Origin: JAJPKK01 sp963747835
GTDB lineage: Bacteria > Pseudomonadota > Alphaproteobacteria > Rhizobiales > Xanthobacteraceae
NCBI GenBank assembly: GCA_963747835.1
Contig: CAVVGO010000006.1
Span: 2,020,524 to 2,084,523, forward strand
DNA: 64,000 nt
Direction of reading: 5' to 3'
The position numbers were made by a program, and so were the translations under genes. Position 1 is the first letter of the stretch. Each line of letters opens with the position of its first letter. Positions 17,313 through 26,106 of the stretch are shown one piece after another. The notes under the pieces are model-generated. The model was given only the letters and a program-made list of their open reading frames with translations, ran no database searches and was not told where the DNA came from.

Positions 17313-18896
17313 TCACTTTAGGAAAACGATCCATGCCAGCAATGCAACGATGACCCACAGCGCGATGGTGCGCCAGCGTTGGCGCCGCCCGGTGGCTTGT
17401 GCGATGGCGGCGACGGTCTCAGGCGCCAACACTATACCCTGCCGAGTCGCCTGATCGATCTGCTCCGCAATCCGTGACGCGCGGGTCAGCAGCCCCGGCA
17501 CGCCGGCGAGGAAATGTCCAATCTCGCCCGCGCCCTGGACGGCGCCTTCGAGGCGTCCGGCGGGGCCGAGGTTGCGTCCGATCCACTCGCGCACCACCGG
17601 CTCGGCGGTGGTCCACATGTCGAGCCGCGGATCGAGCGTGCGGGCGACGCCTTCGACCACCACCATGGTCTTTTGCAGCAGGATCAACTCCGGCCGCGTG
17701 CGCATGTCGAACAGGCCGGTGACCTCGAACAGCAGGGTCAGCAGCTTCGCCATGGAGATGTCCTCGGCGGTGCGGTTGTGGATCGGCTCGCCGATGGCGC
17801 GGATCGCCTGGGCGAAACTCTCGACCGAATGGTGTGACGGCACGTATCCGGCCTCGAAATGCACCTCGGCGGTGCGGTGATAATCGCGGGTGATGAAGCC
17901 GAGCAGAATTTCGGCGAGAAAGCGCCGCTCCTTCGGTCCCAGCCGTCCCATGATGCCGAAATCGACCGCGACCAGCCGCCCCTCGTCGTCGACGAACAGA
18001 TTGCCCGGGTGCATGTCGGCGTGGAAGAAGCCGTCGCGCAACGCGTGGCGGAGGAAACTCTGGATCACGGCGCGGCCGAGCTTCGCAAGATCGAAGCCCT
18101 TAGCTACCAGCGTCGCGCGGTCGTTGAGCGGCGTACCGTCGATCCACGTGAGTGTGAGCACGTTGCGGGCGGTCAATTCCCACGCCACGGCCGGCACGCG
18201 GAAATCCGGATCGTCCTTGATATTCTCCGCCATCTCGGACAGTGCGGCCGCCTCGAGCCGCAGGTCCATCTCGATCGCCACCGAGCGCGCAAGCGTATCG
18301 GTCACCTCGATCAACCGGAGCCGCCGCGCCTCCGCCGAGAGTGATTCGGCAGTGCGAGCCGCGAAATCAAACGCCGCGAGGTCGGCCCTGAAGCGCGCCT
18401 CGACGCCGGGCCGCAGCACCTTGACGGCAACGTCGCGCCGCTCGTCCGGCGTTTCGATCGCGGCGCGGCGGACCTCGGCGCGATGGACTTGCGCGATCGA
18501 GGCGGCCGCGACCGCCGGCCCGAACGACACGAACAGATCGGTGAGCTTGCGATCGAACGCCGCCGCGACCGCCGCCTCGGCTTCAGCCTGCGGAAAAGGC
18601 GGCATCTTGTCCTGAAGGCTTTCGAGGTCGCGTGCGAATGTACGGCCGACCACGTCCGGCCGCGTTGCCAGGAACTGGCCAAGCTTTACGTAGGTCGGGC
18701 CGAGCGCCGTGAGCGCGCTCGACAGCCGGTTTTCGCCATCCGCGGCCGTCGGCCGCTCGATCAGCCGCGCGGTACGCAGCAACAGGCGCAGATGCGGCGG
18801 CAGCGGCGCCGGATCGACGAGTGCGAACACGCCCTCGCGAGCCAGCACGAAGCCGGCCCGGCCGAGGCGAAACAGATGGGAGGGCGCCGCAATCAC
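17313..18896 (-). CDS. ubiB: ABC1-family protein UbiB (ubiquinone biosynthesis)
   Basis: 527 aa atypical kinase-like ATPase needed for ubiquinone synthesis, often annotated 2-polyprenylphenol 6-hydroxylase for historical reasons. The family marks are YVKLGQFLATRPD (KxGQ), AAASIAQVHRAE (Ala-rich loop), DMHPGNLFVDDEGRLVAVDFG (catalytic and metal-binding loop) and a C-terminal transmembrane helix (WVIVALLAWIVFL). It lies 13 bases downstream of ubiE in the same direction, a conserved pair. Confidence 0.94.
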   Translation of the reverse strand: MIAAPSHLFRLGRAGFVLAREGVFALVDPAPLPPHLRLLLRTARLIERPTAADGENRLSSALTALGPTYVKLGQFLATRPDVVGRTFARDLESLQDKMPPFPQAEAEAAVAAAFDRKLTDLFVSFGPAVAAASIAQVHRAEVRRAAIETPDERRDVAVKVLRPGVEARFRADLAAFDFAARTAESLSAEARRLRLIEVTDTLARSVAIEMDLRLEAAALSEMAENIKDDPDFRVPAVAWELTARNVLTLTWIDGTPLNDRATLVAKGFDLAKLGRAVIQSFLRHALRDGFFHADMHPGNLFVDDEGRLVAVDFGIMGRLGPKERRFLAEILLGFITRDYHRTAEVHFEAGYVPSHHSVESFAQAIRAIGEPIHNRTAEDISMAKLLTLLFEVTGLFDMRTRPELILLQKTMVVVEGVARTLDPRLDMWTTAEPVVREWIGRNLGPAGRLEGAVQGAGEIGHFLAGVPGLLTRASRIAEQIDQATRQGIVLAPETVAAIAQATGRRQRWRTIALWVIVALLAWIVFLK

Positions 18897-18909
18897 GGAT
18901 CGTGCCGGC

Positions 18910-19674
18910 TCACAACCGCCAGCCCGAATGCAGCGCCACCACGCCGCCGCTGAGCGCCCGATAACTGACGCGGCGGAATCCGGCGGCCGCGATCCTGTCG
19001 GCGAACGCCTGCGGTTTGGGAAACCGCCTGATCAATTCGACCAGATAGCGGTAGGCCTCGGCGTCACCCGCCACCGCGCGGCCGAGCGCCGGGATGACGT
19101 TGAAGGAATAGAAATCGTAAAGCGCGTCGAGGCCCGGCACGTCGACGGTCGAAAATTCGAGACAGAGAAAGCGGCTGCCGGGCCGCAGCATGCGATAGAA
19201 CTCGCCGAGCGCGACGTCGATACGGGGGACATTGCGGATGCCGAACGCGATGGTGCAGGCGTCGAAGCCGCGGTCCGGGAACGGCAGGCTTTCGGCATTG
19301 CCGGCCGCAAACGTCACGATGCCATCGAGTCCGCGATCGGCGGCGCGTTCGTGCCCGACCGCCAGCATGTCCGGATTGATGTCGCATACCGTAACCTGGG
19401 TGCCGGCGCCGCCGGCTTGCGCGATCCGGAACGCCACGTCGCCGGTACCGCCGGCGACGTCGATGACGGCGAACGGCCGGTCGTCGCGCGGCGGATTCAG
19501 GGCCGTCACCATCACGTCCTTCCAGACGCGGTGCAAACCGCCCGACATCAGGTCGTTCATGAGATCGTAGCGGCGCGCGACCTTGTGGAAGACCTCGTCA
19601 ACCATCGCCTGCTTGTCGTCGAGGTCGACGGTTCGGAAGCCGAAGTGGGTCTGCGCGCCTTCCGTCGCCGGCAT
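18910..19674 (-). CDS. ubiE: Demethylmenaquinone/2-methoxy-6-polyprenyl-1,4-benzoquinol methylase
   Basis: 254 aa C-methyltransferase of ubiquinone synthesis. VARRYDLMNDLMSGGLHRVW, the SAM motif VIDVAGGTGDVAFRI, IAFGIRNVPRIDVAL and LCLEFS are diagnostic. The start chosen is ATG 19674 (MPATEGAQTHFGFRTVDL) with GGAG eight bases upstream. It is divergent from mutM, whose start is 86 bases away, so the two promoters share a very short region. Confidence 0.95.
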   Translation of the reverse strand: MPATEGAQTHFGFRTVDLDDKQAMVDEVFHKVARRYDLMNDLMSGGLHRVWKDVMVTALNPPRDDRPFAVIDVAGGTGDVAFRIAQAGGAGTQVTVCDINPDMLAVGHERAADRGLDGIVTFAAGNAESLPFPDRGFDACTIAFGIRNVPRIDVALGEFYRMLRPGSRFLCLEFSTVDVPGLDALYDFYSFNVIPALGRAVAGDAEAYRYLVELIRRFPKPQAFADRIAAAGFRRVSYRALSGGVVALHSGWRL

Positions 19675-19760
19675 TGTTATTCTCCGTTCGCCATGACCAT
19701 AGCCCGCGGGACGGCGAGGCGCTATCAAATCCCCCGGCGAAGGTGAACAGGAAACCAAAC

Positions 19761-20633
19761 GTGCCGGAGCTTCCCGAGGTCGAGACCGTCCGGCGCGGAC
19801 TTGCGCCCGTGATGGAGGGCGCGCGCTTCGTCCGCGTCGAGGCGCGACGACCGGATCTGCGCCGGCCGCTGCCAAGAGATTTTGTCAAGCGCCTGGAAGG
19901 CCAGACCGTCACCGGAATGGGGCGCCGCGCCAAATACCTCACCGCCGACCTGTCGTCCGGGGACGTCCTGTTGATGCACCTTGGCATGTCGGGCTCGTTT
20001 CGGGTCGGCCATGACAACACGCCGGGCGAATTCCGCCACCCGCGGTCCGCGGCGCCGGCGCACGATCATGTGGTGTTTCACATGTCGTCGGGTGCGACCG
20101 TCACGTTCAACGATCCGCGCCGGTTCGGCCTGATGCTGATCGTTCCGCGCAGCGAACTCGCCGACCATCCGTTGATGCGTGAAGTCGGTCCGGAGCCGTT
20201 GGGCAACGCGTTCGACGCGAGCCTTCTCGCTGCCGCCTGCGCCGGCAAGAAGACGAGCCTGAAAGCGGCGCTTCTCGATCAGAAGGTCGTGGCCGGCCTC
20301 GGCAACATCTATGTGTGCGAGGCGCTGCACCGGGCGCTGCTCTCACCGAAACGCCGCGCCTCGACCATCGCGGGGCGCGGCGGCGCCCCCAATGCGCGTG
20401 CGGTCGCCCTCGTCGATGCCATCAAGGCAGTACTGACCGCTGCCATTAAGGCCGGCGGCTCCTCGCTGCGCGATCACCGCCGCACCGATGGTGAACTCGG
20501 CTATTTCCAGCACCACTTCCGGGTCTACGACCGCGAGGGCGAATCTTGTGTCACGCCGGGCTGCGGCGGCACAGTTCGCCGCATCGTGCAGAACGGCCGC
20601 TCCACGTTCTTCTGCCCGGTCTGTCAGAAGTGA
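19761..20633 (+). CDS. mutM: Formamidopyrimidine-DNA glycosylase
   Basis: 290 aa base-excision repair enzyme removing 8-oxoguanine and cleaving the abasic site. The start chosen is GTG 19761, because it places the catalytic proline and Glu right after the initiator (VPELPEVETVRRGL); that proline must be N-terminal. VVAGLGNIYVCEALHRA is the H2TH part, and the zinc finger CVTPGC…FFCPVCQK ends the protein. It is convergent with the next gene, with only three bases between stops. Confidence 0.96.
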   Translation: MPELPEVETVRRGLAPVMEGARFVRVEARRPDLRRPLPRDFVKRLEGQTVTGMGRRAKYLTADLSSGDVLLMHLGMSGSFRVGHDNTPGEFRHPRSAAPAHDHVVFHMSSGATVTFNDPRRFGLMLIVPRSELADHPLMREVGPEPLGNAFDASLLAAACAGKKTSLKAALLDQKVVAGLGNIYVCEALHRALLSPKRRASTIAGRGGAPNARAVALVDAIKAVLTAAIKAGGSSLRDHRRTDGELGYFQHHFRVYDREGESCVTPGCGGTVRRIVQNGRSTFFCPVCQK

Positions 20634-20636
20634 AAT

Positions 20637-21833
20637 TCACTGCCCCTTGGTCGCACCGCTGATACTCTTGTCGAGCCATTGCGCGATGACGGCGGCGATG
20701 TCCTTGTTGTTCTTCTCCAGCATCATGACGTGGCTGTTGCCGTGGATGCCGATGTCGGCGAGCCGGATATAGGTCGGTTTCACGCCGGCCTGCTGCAGAT
20801 ACTTCACCGTGCAGTGATCGTAAGGCGCGTGATAGGACGCCTCGGCGGTCACCACCAGGATCGGCATCTTTTGCAGATTGGGCAGTTGCCGCGCCGGCTC
20901 GCGCTGGGAATAGCAGCGCACGCGATCGGGTGCGTCGGACTTCTCCTGCACCGCGATCTCGAGATCGGAAGCGCCATGCACCGGCGGCGAATAGGTAAGC
21001 GGAACCGCCGTGAGGCCATAGTCCAGCACGAGCGGCTGTTGCTTGAACCACACCGGTGCGCCGACGAATTCCACGCCATAGAACGGCGGCCCGTTGGGCT
21101 CAACGGCAAGAATCGCCCTCACGAGGTCTGGGCGCGCGTCAGCCACCGGCCAGCCATAGGCGCCGGCCTGGCTGTGAACCAGCAGGATCGACGGGCCGAT
21201 CTTATCCAGCAGCGCCACCAGGGCGTCCCGGTTGAGAACCTGCTGCTTGTTGAAGCTCGCGATCGCCGGCAGTTGTCCGGACGCGAGTTGCATCGTTGCC
21301 TCATCGTCCGGCTCGCCGGTGCCGGGCCATTGGGTGTGGAGGTGCGCCTGTGGCCATAGATTGAACTTCTCCTGGGAAACGAAGCGCGAGGCCGAATTGG
21401 AGCGTTCGGAGTTGCGGTCCGGCCCGTAGGCGGCGGCCAGGTAACCGGAACGCCCGCGCCCGACCTGGTCGACCACGTAGACCGCGTAGCCCTGGCGCAC
21501 GAAATATTGTGCCCAGCCTTCACGGCCGTCCGGCGTGCCGGTGAAATTGGTGCCGGACATCGTGCCGCCATGTACCATGATGATGGGATAGGGCTTGGTC
21601 TGGCGCGCCGGGATGCGGACCTCGACATACATCTGCCCACTGATGTATTCGTGATCGTTGACGGTCGTCCCCTTGCCGTTGACGTAGAAGAAGCCCTCAC
21701 GGGCAAGCGTCAGCGGATCTTCGGCGGCAGTGGCAGCGCCGCAAGCGAGCCCTGCGAAAACCGCAACGGCCGCGGCACCCGCAAGCTTCGACCACTGATC
21801 CGAACCTGACGTCCGCGCTTGATTGTCCTTCAT
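20637..21833 (-). CDS. Secreted alpha/beta hydrolase (esterase-like)
   Basis: 398 aa. A signal peptide (about 16-36, LAGAAAVAVFAGLACGAATAA) points to export. PIIMVHGGTMSGTNFTG is the oxyanion strand. The nucleophile elbow reads LLVHSQAGAYGWP, with Ser in HSQAG rather than a perfect GxSxG. A late IHGNSHVMMLEKNN could supply the catalytic His. It resembles a family of periplasmic esterases of unknown substrate. It stands alone, ending almost on the mutM stop. Confidence 0.78.
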   Translation of the reverse strand: MKDNQARTSGSDQWSKLAGAAAVAVFAGLACGAATAAEDPLTLAREGFFYVNGKGTTVNDHEYISGQMYVEVRIPARQTKPYPIIMVHGGTMSGTNFTGTPDGREGWAQYFVRQGYAVYVVDQVGRGRSGYLAAAYGPDRNSERSNSASRFVSQEKFNLWPQAHLHTQWPGTGEPDDEATMQLASGQLPAIASFNKQQVLNRDALVALLDKIGPSILLVHSQAGAYGWPVADARPDLVRAILAVEPNGPPFYGVEFVGAPVWFKQQPLVLDYGLTAVPLTYSPPVHGASDLEIAVQEKSDAPDRVRCYSQREPARQLPNLQKMPILVVTAEASYHAPYDHCTVKYLQQAGVKPTYIRLADIGIHGNSHVMMLEKNNKDIAAVIAQWLDKSISGATKGQ

Positions 21834-21923
21834 GGTTTCCTCCGGCGGAGAGTTCCGTTACTGCCCCGCTCCATTATAACCAAAGTTGCTCGAAGCGCAC
21901 CGTGCACAAAGGCGCGCGCGTAA

Positions 21924-22058
21924 TCGGGTCCTGCGCCGCCATCGGGGTGTCGAAGCCCTGGCGCGATCAAATCTCCGCGCGAAGTCGTCTTCATCGCCGA
22001 GATGCCGATGACCACCACCGGCAGGGTGATCCGCCGCCTGCTGCGTCGGCAAGCGTGA
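21924..22058 (+). pseudogene. Remnant of the C-terminus of an AMP-dependent acyl-CoA synthetase
   Basis: On the plus strand a 44-codon open stretch ends in KSPREVVFIAEMPMTTTGRV followed by IRRLLRRQA and a TGA at 22056. This is the ending of acyl-CoA synthetases, where the sequence is normally (Y)K-x-P-R…LP-x-T-x-T-GK. The conserved catalytic Lys (TGK) is Arg here. The same frame is stopped upstream at 21921 and no other part of the enzyme is visible, so this is a gene fragment, 153 bases before the TIR gene. Confidence 0.6.
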
Positions 22059-22083
22059 TCGAGGCACGATCGAGGCGTGATCG
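22055..22083. repeat. 11-bp tandem repeat upstream of the TIR gene
   Basis: Two full copies and a partial third of (G/A)(T/C)GATCGAGGC in direct order, overlapping the end of the synthetase remnant. The helical-turn-sized period could suit a binding site, or it may be chance duplication. Confidence 0.45.
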
Positions 22084-22210
22084 TGGGTTCCGGACCTTGC
22101 CACAATAAGGAGCAAATCCTAATTGACGCGTGACACAACACAGCCTTGAGACGCCGAGCGGCATGCCATAGTCTCCAGCAATCAGCGGCCAAGTCGGGGG
22201 ACGGGCGGTC

Positions 22211-23581
22211 GTGTCGACACGGATTTTCATCAGCCACCGGCCGGAAGATTCCGGGGCAGCCGTATATTGGCTGGACGACCGGCTGGCGGAGGCGTTCGGG
22301 CGCGACAATGTCCTTATGAATCTCGAGGGCGCTCCGGCCGGGGCCGAGCTCCACGCCCAGCTCCCTGAAAATGTGGCGACGCAGGTTGCCGAGCAGGTTT
22401 CCCGATGCAGCGTGCTGATCGCCGTTATCGGACCCCTTTGGCTTGGTGCCCGCGATGCTGCCGGTTCGCCGCGGATCGGGCGCCGCAATGACCTCGTGAC
22501 GGCCGCGATCACCGCCGCGACGGCACGGAATATCCGCGTCATCCTGGTGTTCATCGATGGCGCGACGATGCCGCCAGCGGGCGCGCTGCCCGACTGCTTG
22601 CTGTCCCTGGCGTGGCGCGAGGCCGTTGTCATTCAGAATCTGCAGGCGGATGCCGACTGGCTGGTTGAGATTTTGCGTGGAGCGGCACCACAGCGGAGCC
22701 GTTTATTCTCGCTGCCGCACGGACGTTCCGTTCTCGACTTTTTGCGCCGCTTTTCGTTGCCTCAGTCGCCGACGATGCGGAAACTGGCACTACCGAACCT
22801 GTCCCTATCTGAGCTGTCCCTGCCTGAGCTGTCGCTGCCCAAGCTCAGCCTGGACCACCTTGCGGCCTTCGCTACCGCTGCCCTCGCCACAGTCGCCGCA
22901 CGCGTCCGCGCCGTGCCGCGGCGGAAGGTCGTCGTGCTCTCGGCCGGCGCGCTCCTAGTTGTCGTCGCGGCGGTATTGACTGATCGGCTGGCGACCGGAA
23001 CCCCGCCGGTCGCCAATCCCAACCCGTGGGAGGTTCCGGCGGGCTTCTCGACGGCCGACTTCCGCATCGCCGACCGAATTTCGGACTGCGAGGACGACGC
23101 ACCGCCGGACCCGGTGCCGATCAACGTAGGCGGCGCCGCGAACCTCGGCCTGCTCAAGCAGACCAAGGCGTTTGCCTCGTCCGTCGTAGCACCGGGCCGC
23201 GGGCGCCAGCATCAGACTGCCTACCTGATCGACGGCTGGTACGGTTCTTGTCAAAGCTGGGTCCCGGCCGCCATGCCGGCATGGGTCGAGGTCGATCTCG
23301 GGGAGATATTTCGGGTCAAGGGCGTCAGGCTGGGCAGCGAGCACCGGTTCCGCAGCGACCGGGCGCCGACTGCGTTCTCGATCGCGACCCGGGTCGACCA
23401 AAGTCAAAATTGGAACGTCATCTACGAGCAGCCCGCGACCGCCAGACCGCTTCAGCAGACGATGGAATTTCTATTTTCTTCGTCTCGGCCGGCCCAATAT
23501 GTGCGCGTCGACATCACCGCAACCCGGGACGGTGACCTGCCCCGCCTCGACGAGTTCGAAATCTACGGTCGGCGCCGCTAG
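22211..23581 (+). CDS. Membrane-anchored TIR domain protein with C-terminal F5/8-type C (discoidin) domain
   Basis: 456 aa from a GTG start preceded by a G-rich stretch. Residues 1-157 are a TIR domain: RIFISHRPEDSGAAVYWL (box 1), FGRDNVLMNLEGAPAGAEL, CSVLIAVIGPLWL and NIRVILVFIDGATMP. Residues 196-216 repeat L-S-L-P-E/K. Residues 239-258 form one transmembrane helix. Residues 355-456 look like an F5/8C carbohydrate- or lipid-binding domain (AWVEVDLGEIFRVKGVRL, AQYVRVDI, LDEFEIYG), probably periplasmic, with Cys293 and Cys347 able to form a disulfide. The TIR catalytic Glu position is Ala99 (NDLVTAAITAAT). No partner immune gene is next to it. A sensor or scaffold role is inference. Confidence 0.85.
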   Translation: MSTRIFISHRPEDSGAAVYWLDDRLAEAFGRDNVLMNLEGAPAGAELHAQLPENVATQVAEQVSRCSVLIAVIGPLWLGARDAAGSPRIGRRNDLVTAAITAATARNIRVILVFIDGATMPPAGALPDCLLSLAWREAVVIQNLQADADWLVEILRGAAPQRSRLFSLPHGRSVLDFLRRFSLPQSPTMRKLALPNLSLSELSLPELSLPKLSLDHLAAFATAALATVAARVRAVPRRKVVVLSAGALLVVVAAVLTDRLATGTPPVANPNPWEVPAGFSTADFRIADRISDCEDDAPPDPVPINVGGAANLGLLKQTKAFASSVVAPGRGRQHQTAYLIDGWYGSCQSWVPAAMPAWVEVDLGEIFRVKGVRLGSEHRFRSDRAPTAFSIATRVDQSQNWNVIYEQPATARPLQQTMEFLFSSSRPAQYVRVDITATRDGDLPRLDEFEIYGRRR

Positions 23582-23608
23582 ATCGGCGCTGCTCCCGGGG
23601 CGCTCGCT

Positions 23609-25012
23609 CTACATCGGATCAATCGGCGTCAGCGCTCCGGCGCGACTCTCGATAATTTCGGCTGCATCGAGGCACAGGTCCTCGCGGAAGCGGCCGGCGA
23701 CGAGTTGCACGCCGAGCGGGACGTTGTCGCGGACGCCGGTCGGTACCGCGACGCACGGCAATCCGAGAACGGCGGGAGCGAGTATTGGCGTCACGGCGTC
23801 AAGGATGCGCTCCATTGCGGCGTCATCTCGCTGATCGAGCCCGAGTTCAAACGCCGGCTCCCGGCAAACCGGCATCAGAATCAGCGGGTACAGTTCAAGG
23901 AAACTTTGCCATTCCCTCAACAGGGTTGCCCGCCTCCCCAGAGCCTTCAGGAACCCGGCAAAGTCAGTCGGCGGCGCCTGCCTGATCATCAGTTCAGCGG
24001 TCTTCCGGATCGCCGCGCCTCCGTATTGATTGATCTGCGAAACCATTGCGAGTTTCGCCTCGTTGAGCACCAACATGGACCAAAGGTGCGCCGCCTCTTC
24101 GATCGAAGGCGCCACGGCCTGTTCGACGACATAGCCTGCATCCTGTAGCCAGGCCGCGGCCTGTTCCAATGCATCGGCGATACCGGGATCGAGGCCCGGT
24201 CGACGGCTGTTATCCAAAAGTGCCACCCGAATAGGCCTTTCGGCCAAAGGGCCTGCGAGCGGCGCCGGCATCCACCAAGGATCCCGCGTGTCTCCAACCG
24301 CCATGGCGGCGAGCCCGAGCCTCAAGTCGCCGACCCGCCGCGCGATCGGCCCGTGGACGGCCATGAATTGCGCCGTGATCGGACGGTCGCCAGTCGTCGC
24401 ATTGTAGGCCGGCACCCGGCCCAACGTCGGACGGAGTCCCGCAACACCACAGCACAACGCGGGGTGACGGATCGACCCGCCGAAGTCGCTCCCCTGTGCC
24501 AGCGGACACATACCGGTGGCGACCGCCACCGCCGCGCCGCCGCTCGATCCCCCGCACGTTCGTTCCCAATTCCACGGATTGGCGGTTTCACCATAGAGCT
24601 CATTGTCGGTGAACCAGCGCCATGAGAATTCCGGGGCGTTGGTCCGGCCGATCACGATCGCGCCCGCTTTGCGCAGATTGGCAATCGACGGACTGTCTTC
24701 CTCCGCAATCAGGCCGGCGAAGGCGGCAACACCGTTAGACGTCGCGCAACCCTTTTGATCGGTGTTGATTTTCGTGGTGACAGGAACGCCGTGCAACGGA
24801 CCGGTAGGATTACCTTTCGCCAATTCGCGATCGGCCTGCTCGGCAACGCTTAGCGCTTCCTCGGCGAGGGTCTCGACGACGGCATTCATGCGAGGGTTGA
24901 TGGCTTCGAGTCTCGAAAGGCAGGCCGCAACGGCCTCCCTGCTCGACACGACGCGTGTCCGGATTGCGTGTGCCAATCTCGCCGCATCCCAGCGCCACAA
25001 GTCATCCGACAT
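23609..25012 (-). CDS. Amidase (amidase signature family)
   Basis: 467 aa. The Ser-cisSer-Lys machinery is visible: Lys in GVPVTTKINTDQKG, cis-Ser in CGGSSGGAAVAVATG, and nucleophile Ser in GSDFGGSIRHPA. Length is usual for family AS hydrolases, which include GatA, indoleacetamide hydrolase and fatty-amide hydrolases. No Gat partners are near, so it is a catabolic or detoxifying amidase of unknown substrate. ATG 25012 has GGGAGA upstream. It is divergent from a TctC-type binding protein gene, 116 bases apart, which suggests an imported amide substrate; that is inference. Confidence 0.88.
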   Translation of the reverse strand: MSDDLWRWDAARLAHAIRTRVVSSREAVAACLSRLEAINPRMNAVVETLAEEALSVAEQADRELAKGNPTGPLHGVPVTTKINTDQKGCATSNGVAAFAGLIAEEDSPSIANLRKAGAIVIGRTNAPEFSWRWFTDNELYGETANPWNWERTCGGSSGGAAVAVATGMCPLAQGSDFGGSIRHPALCCGVAGLRPTLGRVPAYNATTGDRPITAQFMAVHGPIARRVGDLRLGLAAMAVGDTRDPWWMPAPLAGPLAERPIRVALLDNSRRPGLDPGIADALEQAAAWLQDAGYVVEQAVAPSIEEAAHLWSMLVLNEAKLAMVSQINQYGGAAIRKTAELMIRQAPPTDFAGFLKALGRRATLLREWQSFLELYPLILMPVCREPAFELGLDQRDDAAMERILDAVTPILAPAVLGLPCVAVPTGVRDNVPLGVQLVAGRFREDLCLDAAEIIESRAGALTPIDPM

Positions 25013-25128
25013 GCAGGGTCTCCCGAGAATTGTATGGACTCGATCTCCGGTCTCGTAGCAGCATTACGGTACGAGTCAAAAAGGCCCGCGACGCGCCGCT
25101 AGCCATTACTTGCAACCGGAGGCTTCTG

Positions 25129-26106
25129 TTGCGCAGGCATTTGAGTTCGATGGTCATGATCGCCGCGCTCGTATTCCCCGTGAGCGGCTTTGGGCAAAAT
25201 TATCCGTCGCGCCTCATCACGCTGATCGTGCCTAACGCGGCCGGCGGCGGCGTCGACGTTGTCGCCCGGGTGATTGGCGAGGCGCTCGGCGAGCGCCTCG
25301 GCCAAAAGATCATTATCGAGAACGTCACCGGCGCCGGAGGCGTTCTTGGGACACAGCGTGCAGCACGCGCGCAGCCCGACGGCTACACCTTGCTTTTTGC
25401 GGTCGAGAACACGATGGCGGTGGCGAAGCTGGTTCAGCCAAGCGTGGTCCAGTATGACAGCCAGAAGGACTTTCAACCGATCAGCCTGATCGGTACCGCG
25501 CCGCTCGTGTTGGTGGGCAAGAAGGATTTCCCGGCCACTACCATTGCTGAGCTTATGACGCTCCTGCGCGCAAACCCTGGCAAGTACAGCTACGCAAGCT
25601 CGGGAGTCGGCACCTCGTTGCAGGTCCTCGGCGAGATGATCAACGTCGAGGGCAAGGTGCACATGGTGCATGTGCCCTATCGGGCGGCGCCGCAAATCGT
25701 GGCGGACCTGATCAGCAACCAGATCGATCTGGCGGTTCTGCCCTTGAACCTCGCGCTGCCGCCTTATCGCGACGGCTCCATCAAGCTGTTCGGCATCAGC
25801 GAACCCACGCGCTCACCGCTCGCCCCCGACCTGCCGAGTTTGGCGGATCACCCGGAGCTTAAGGCCGTGAATATGACCGTCTGGTACGGTCTATTCGCGC
25901 CTGCCGGGGTCGATCCTGCGATTGTCGACCGGATTTATCGGACTCTTGCGGCAACGCTGCGCGACCCGAGCATGCGTGCCAAGCTCGCGGAAGTTCATCT
26001 GGTGACTGCAGCAGGGAGTTCGCCGTCGGAACTCGCAGCTTTCCTGGCTCAAGAGATCAGGAAATACGCCGTGATCGTAAAGGCAGCGAATATCAAGGCC
26101 GAATAA
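25129..26106 (+). CDS. Tripartite tricarboxylate transporter substrate-binding protein (Bug/TctC family)
   Basis: 325 aa periplasmic solute receptor. The start chosen is TTG 25129, because GGAGG lies six bases before it and it yields a proper signal peptide (RRHLSSMVMIAALVFPVSGFG). The mature part has YPSRLITLIVPNAAGGGVD, QPDGYTLLFAVENT, VHMVHVPYRAAPQIVADLI and an FAPAGVDPAIV segment, all typical of Bug proteins. No TctA or TctB membrane genes are near, so it is an orphan receptor, as is common for this expanded family. It is divergent from the amidase. Confidence 0.87.
   Translation: MRRHLSSMVMIAALVFPVSGFGQNYPSRLITLIVPNAAGGGVDVVARVIGEALGERLGQKIIIENVTGAGGVLGTQRAARAQPDGYTLLFAVENTMAVAKLVQPSVVQYDSQKDFQPISLIGTAPLVLVGKKDFPATTIAELMTLLRANPGKYSYASSGVGTSLQVLGEMINVEGKVHMVHVPYRAAPQIVADLISNQIDLAVLPLNLALPPYRDGSIKLFGISEPTRSPLAPDLPSLADHPELKAVNMTVWYGLFAPAGVDPAIVDRIYRTLAATLRDPSMRAKLAEVHLVTAAGSSPSELAAFLAQEIRKYAVIVKAANIKAE

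Noticed and set aside
22211..25012. TIR gene as part of a multi-gene defence operon
   Set aside because: Neighbours are an esterase and an amidase on the other strand; no nuclease, STING, cyclase or SIR2-type partner is adjacent.
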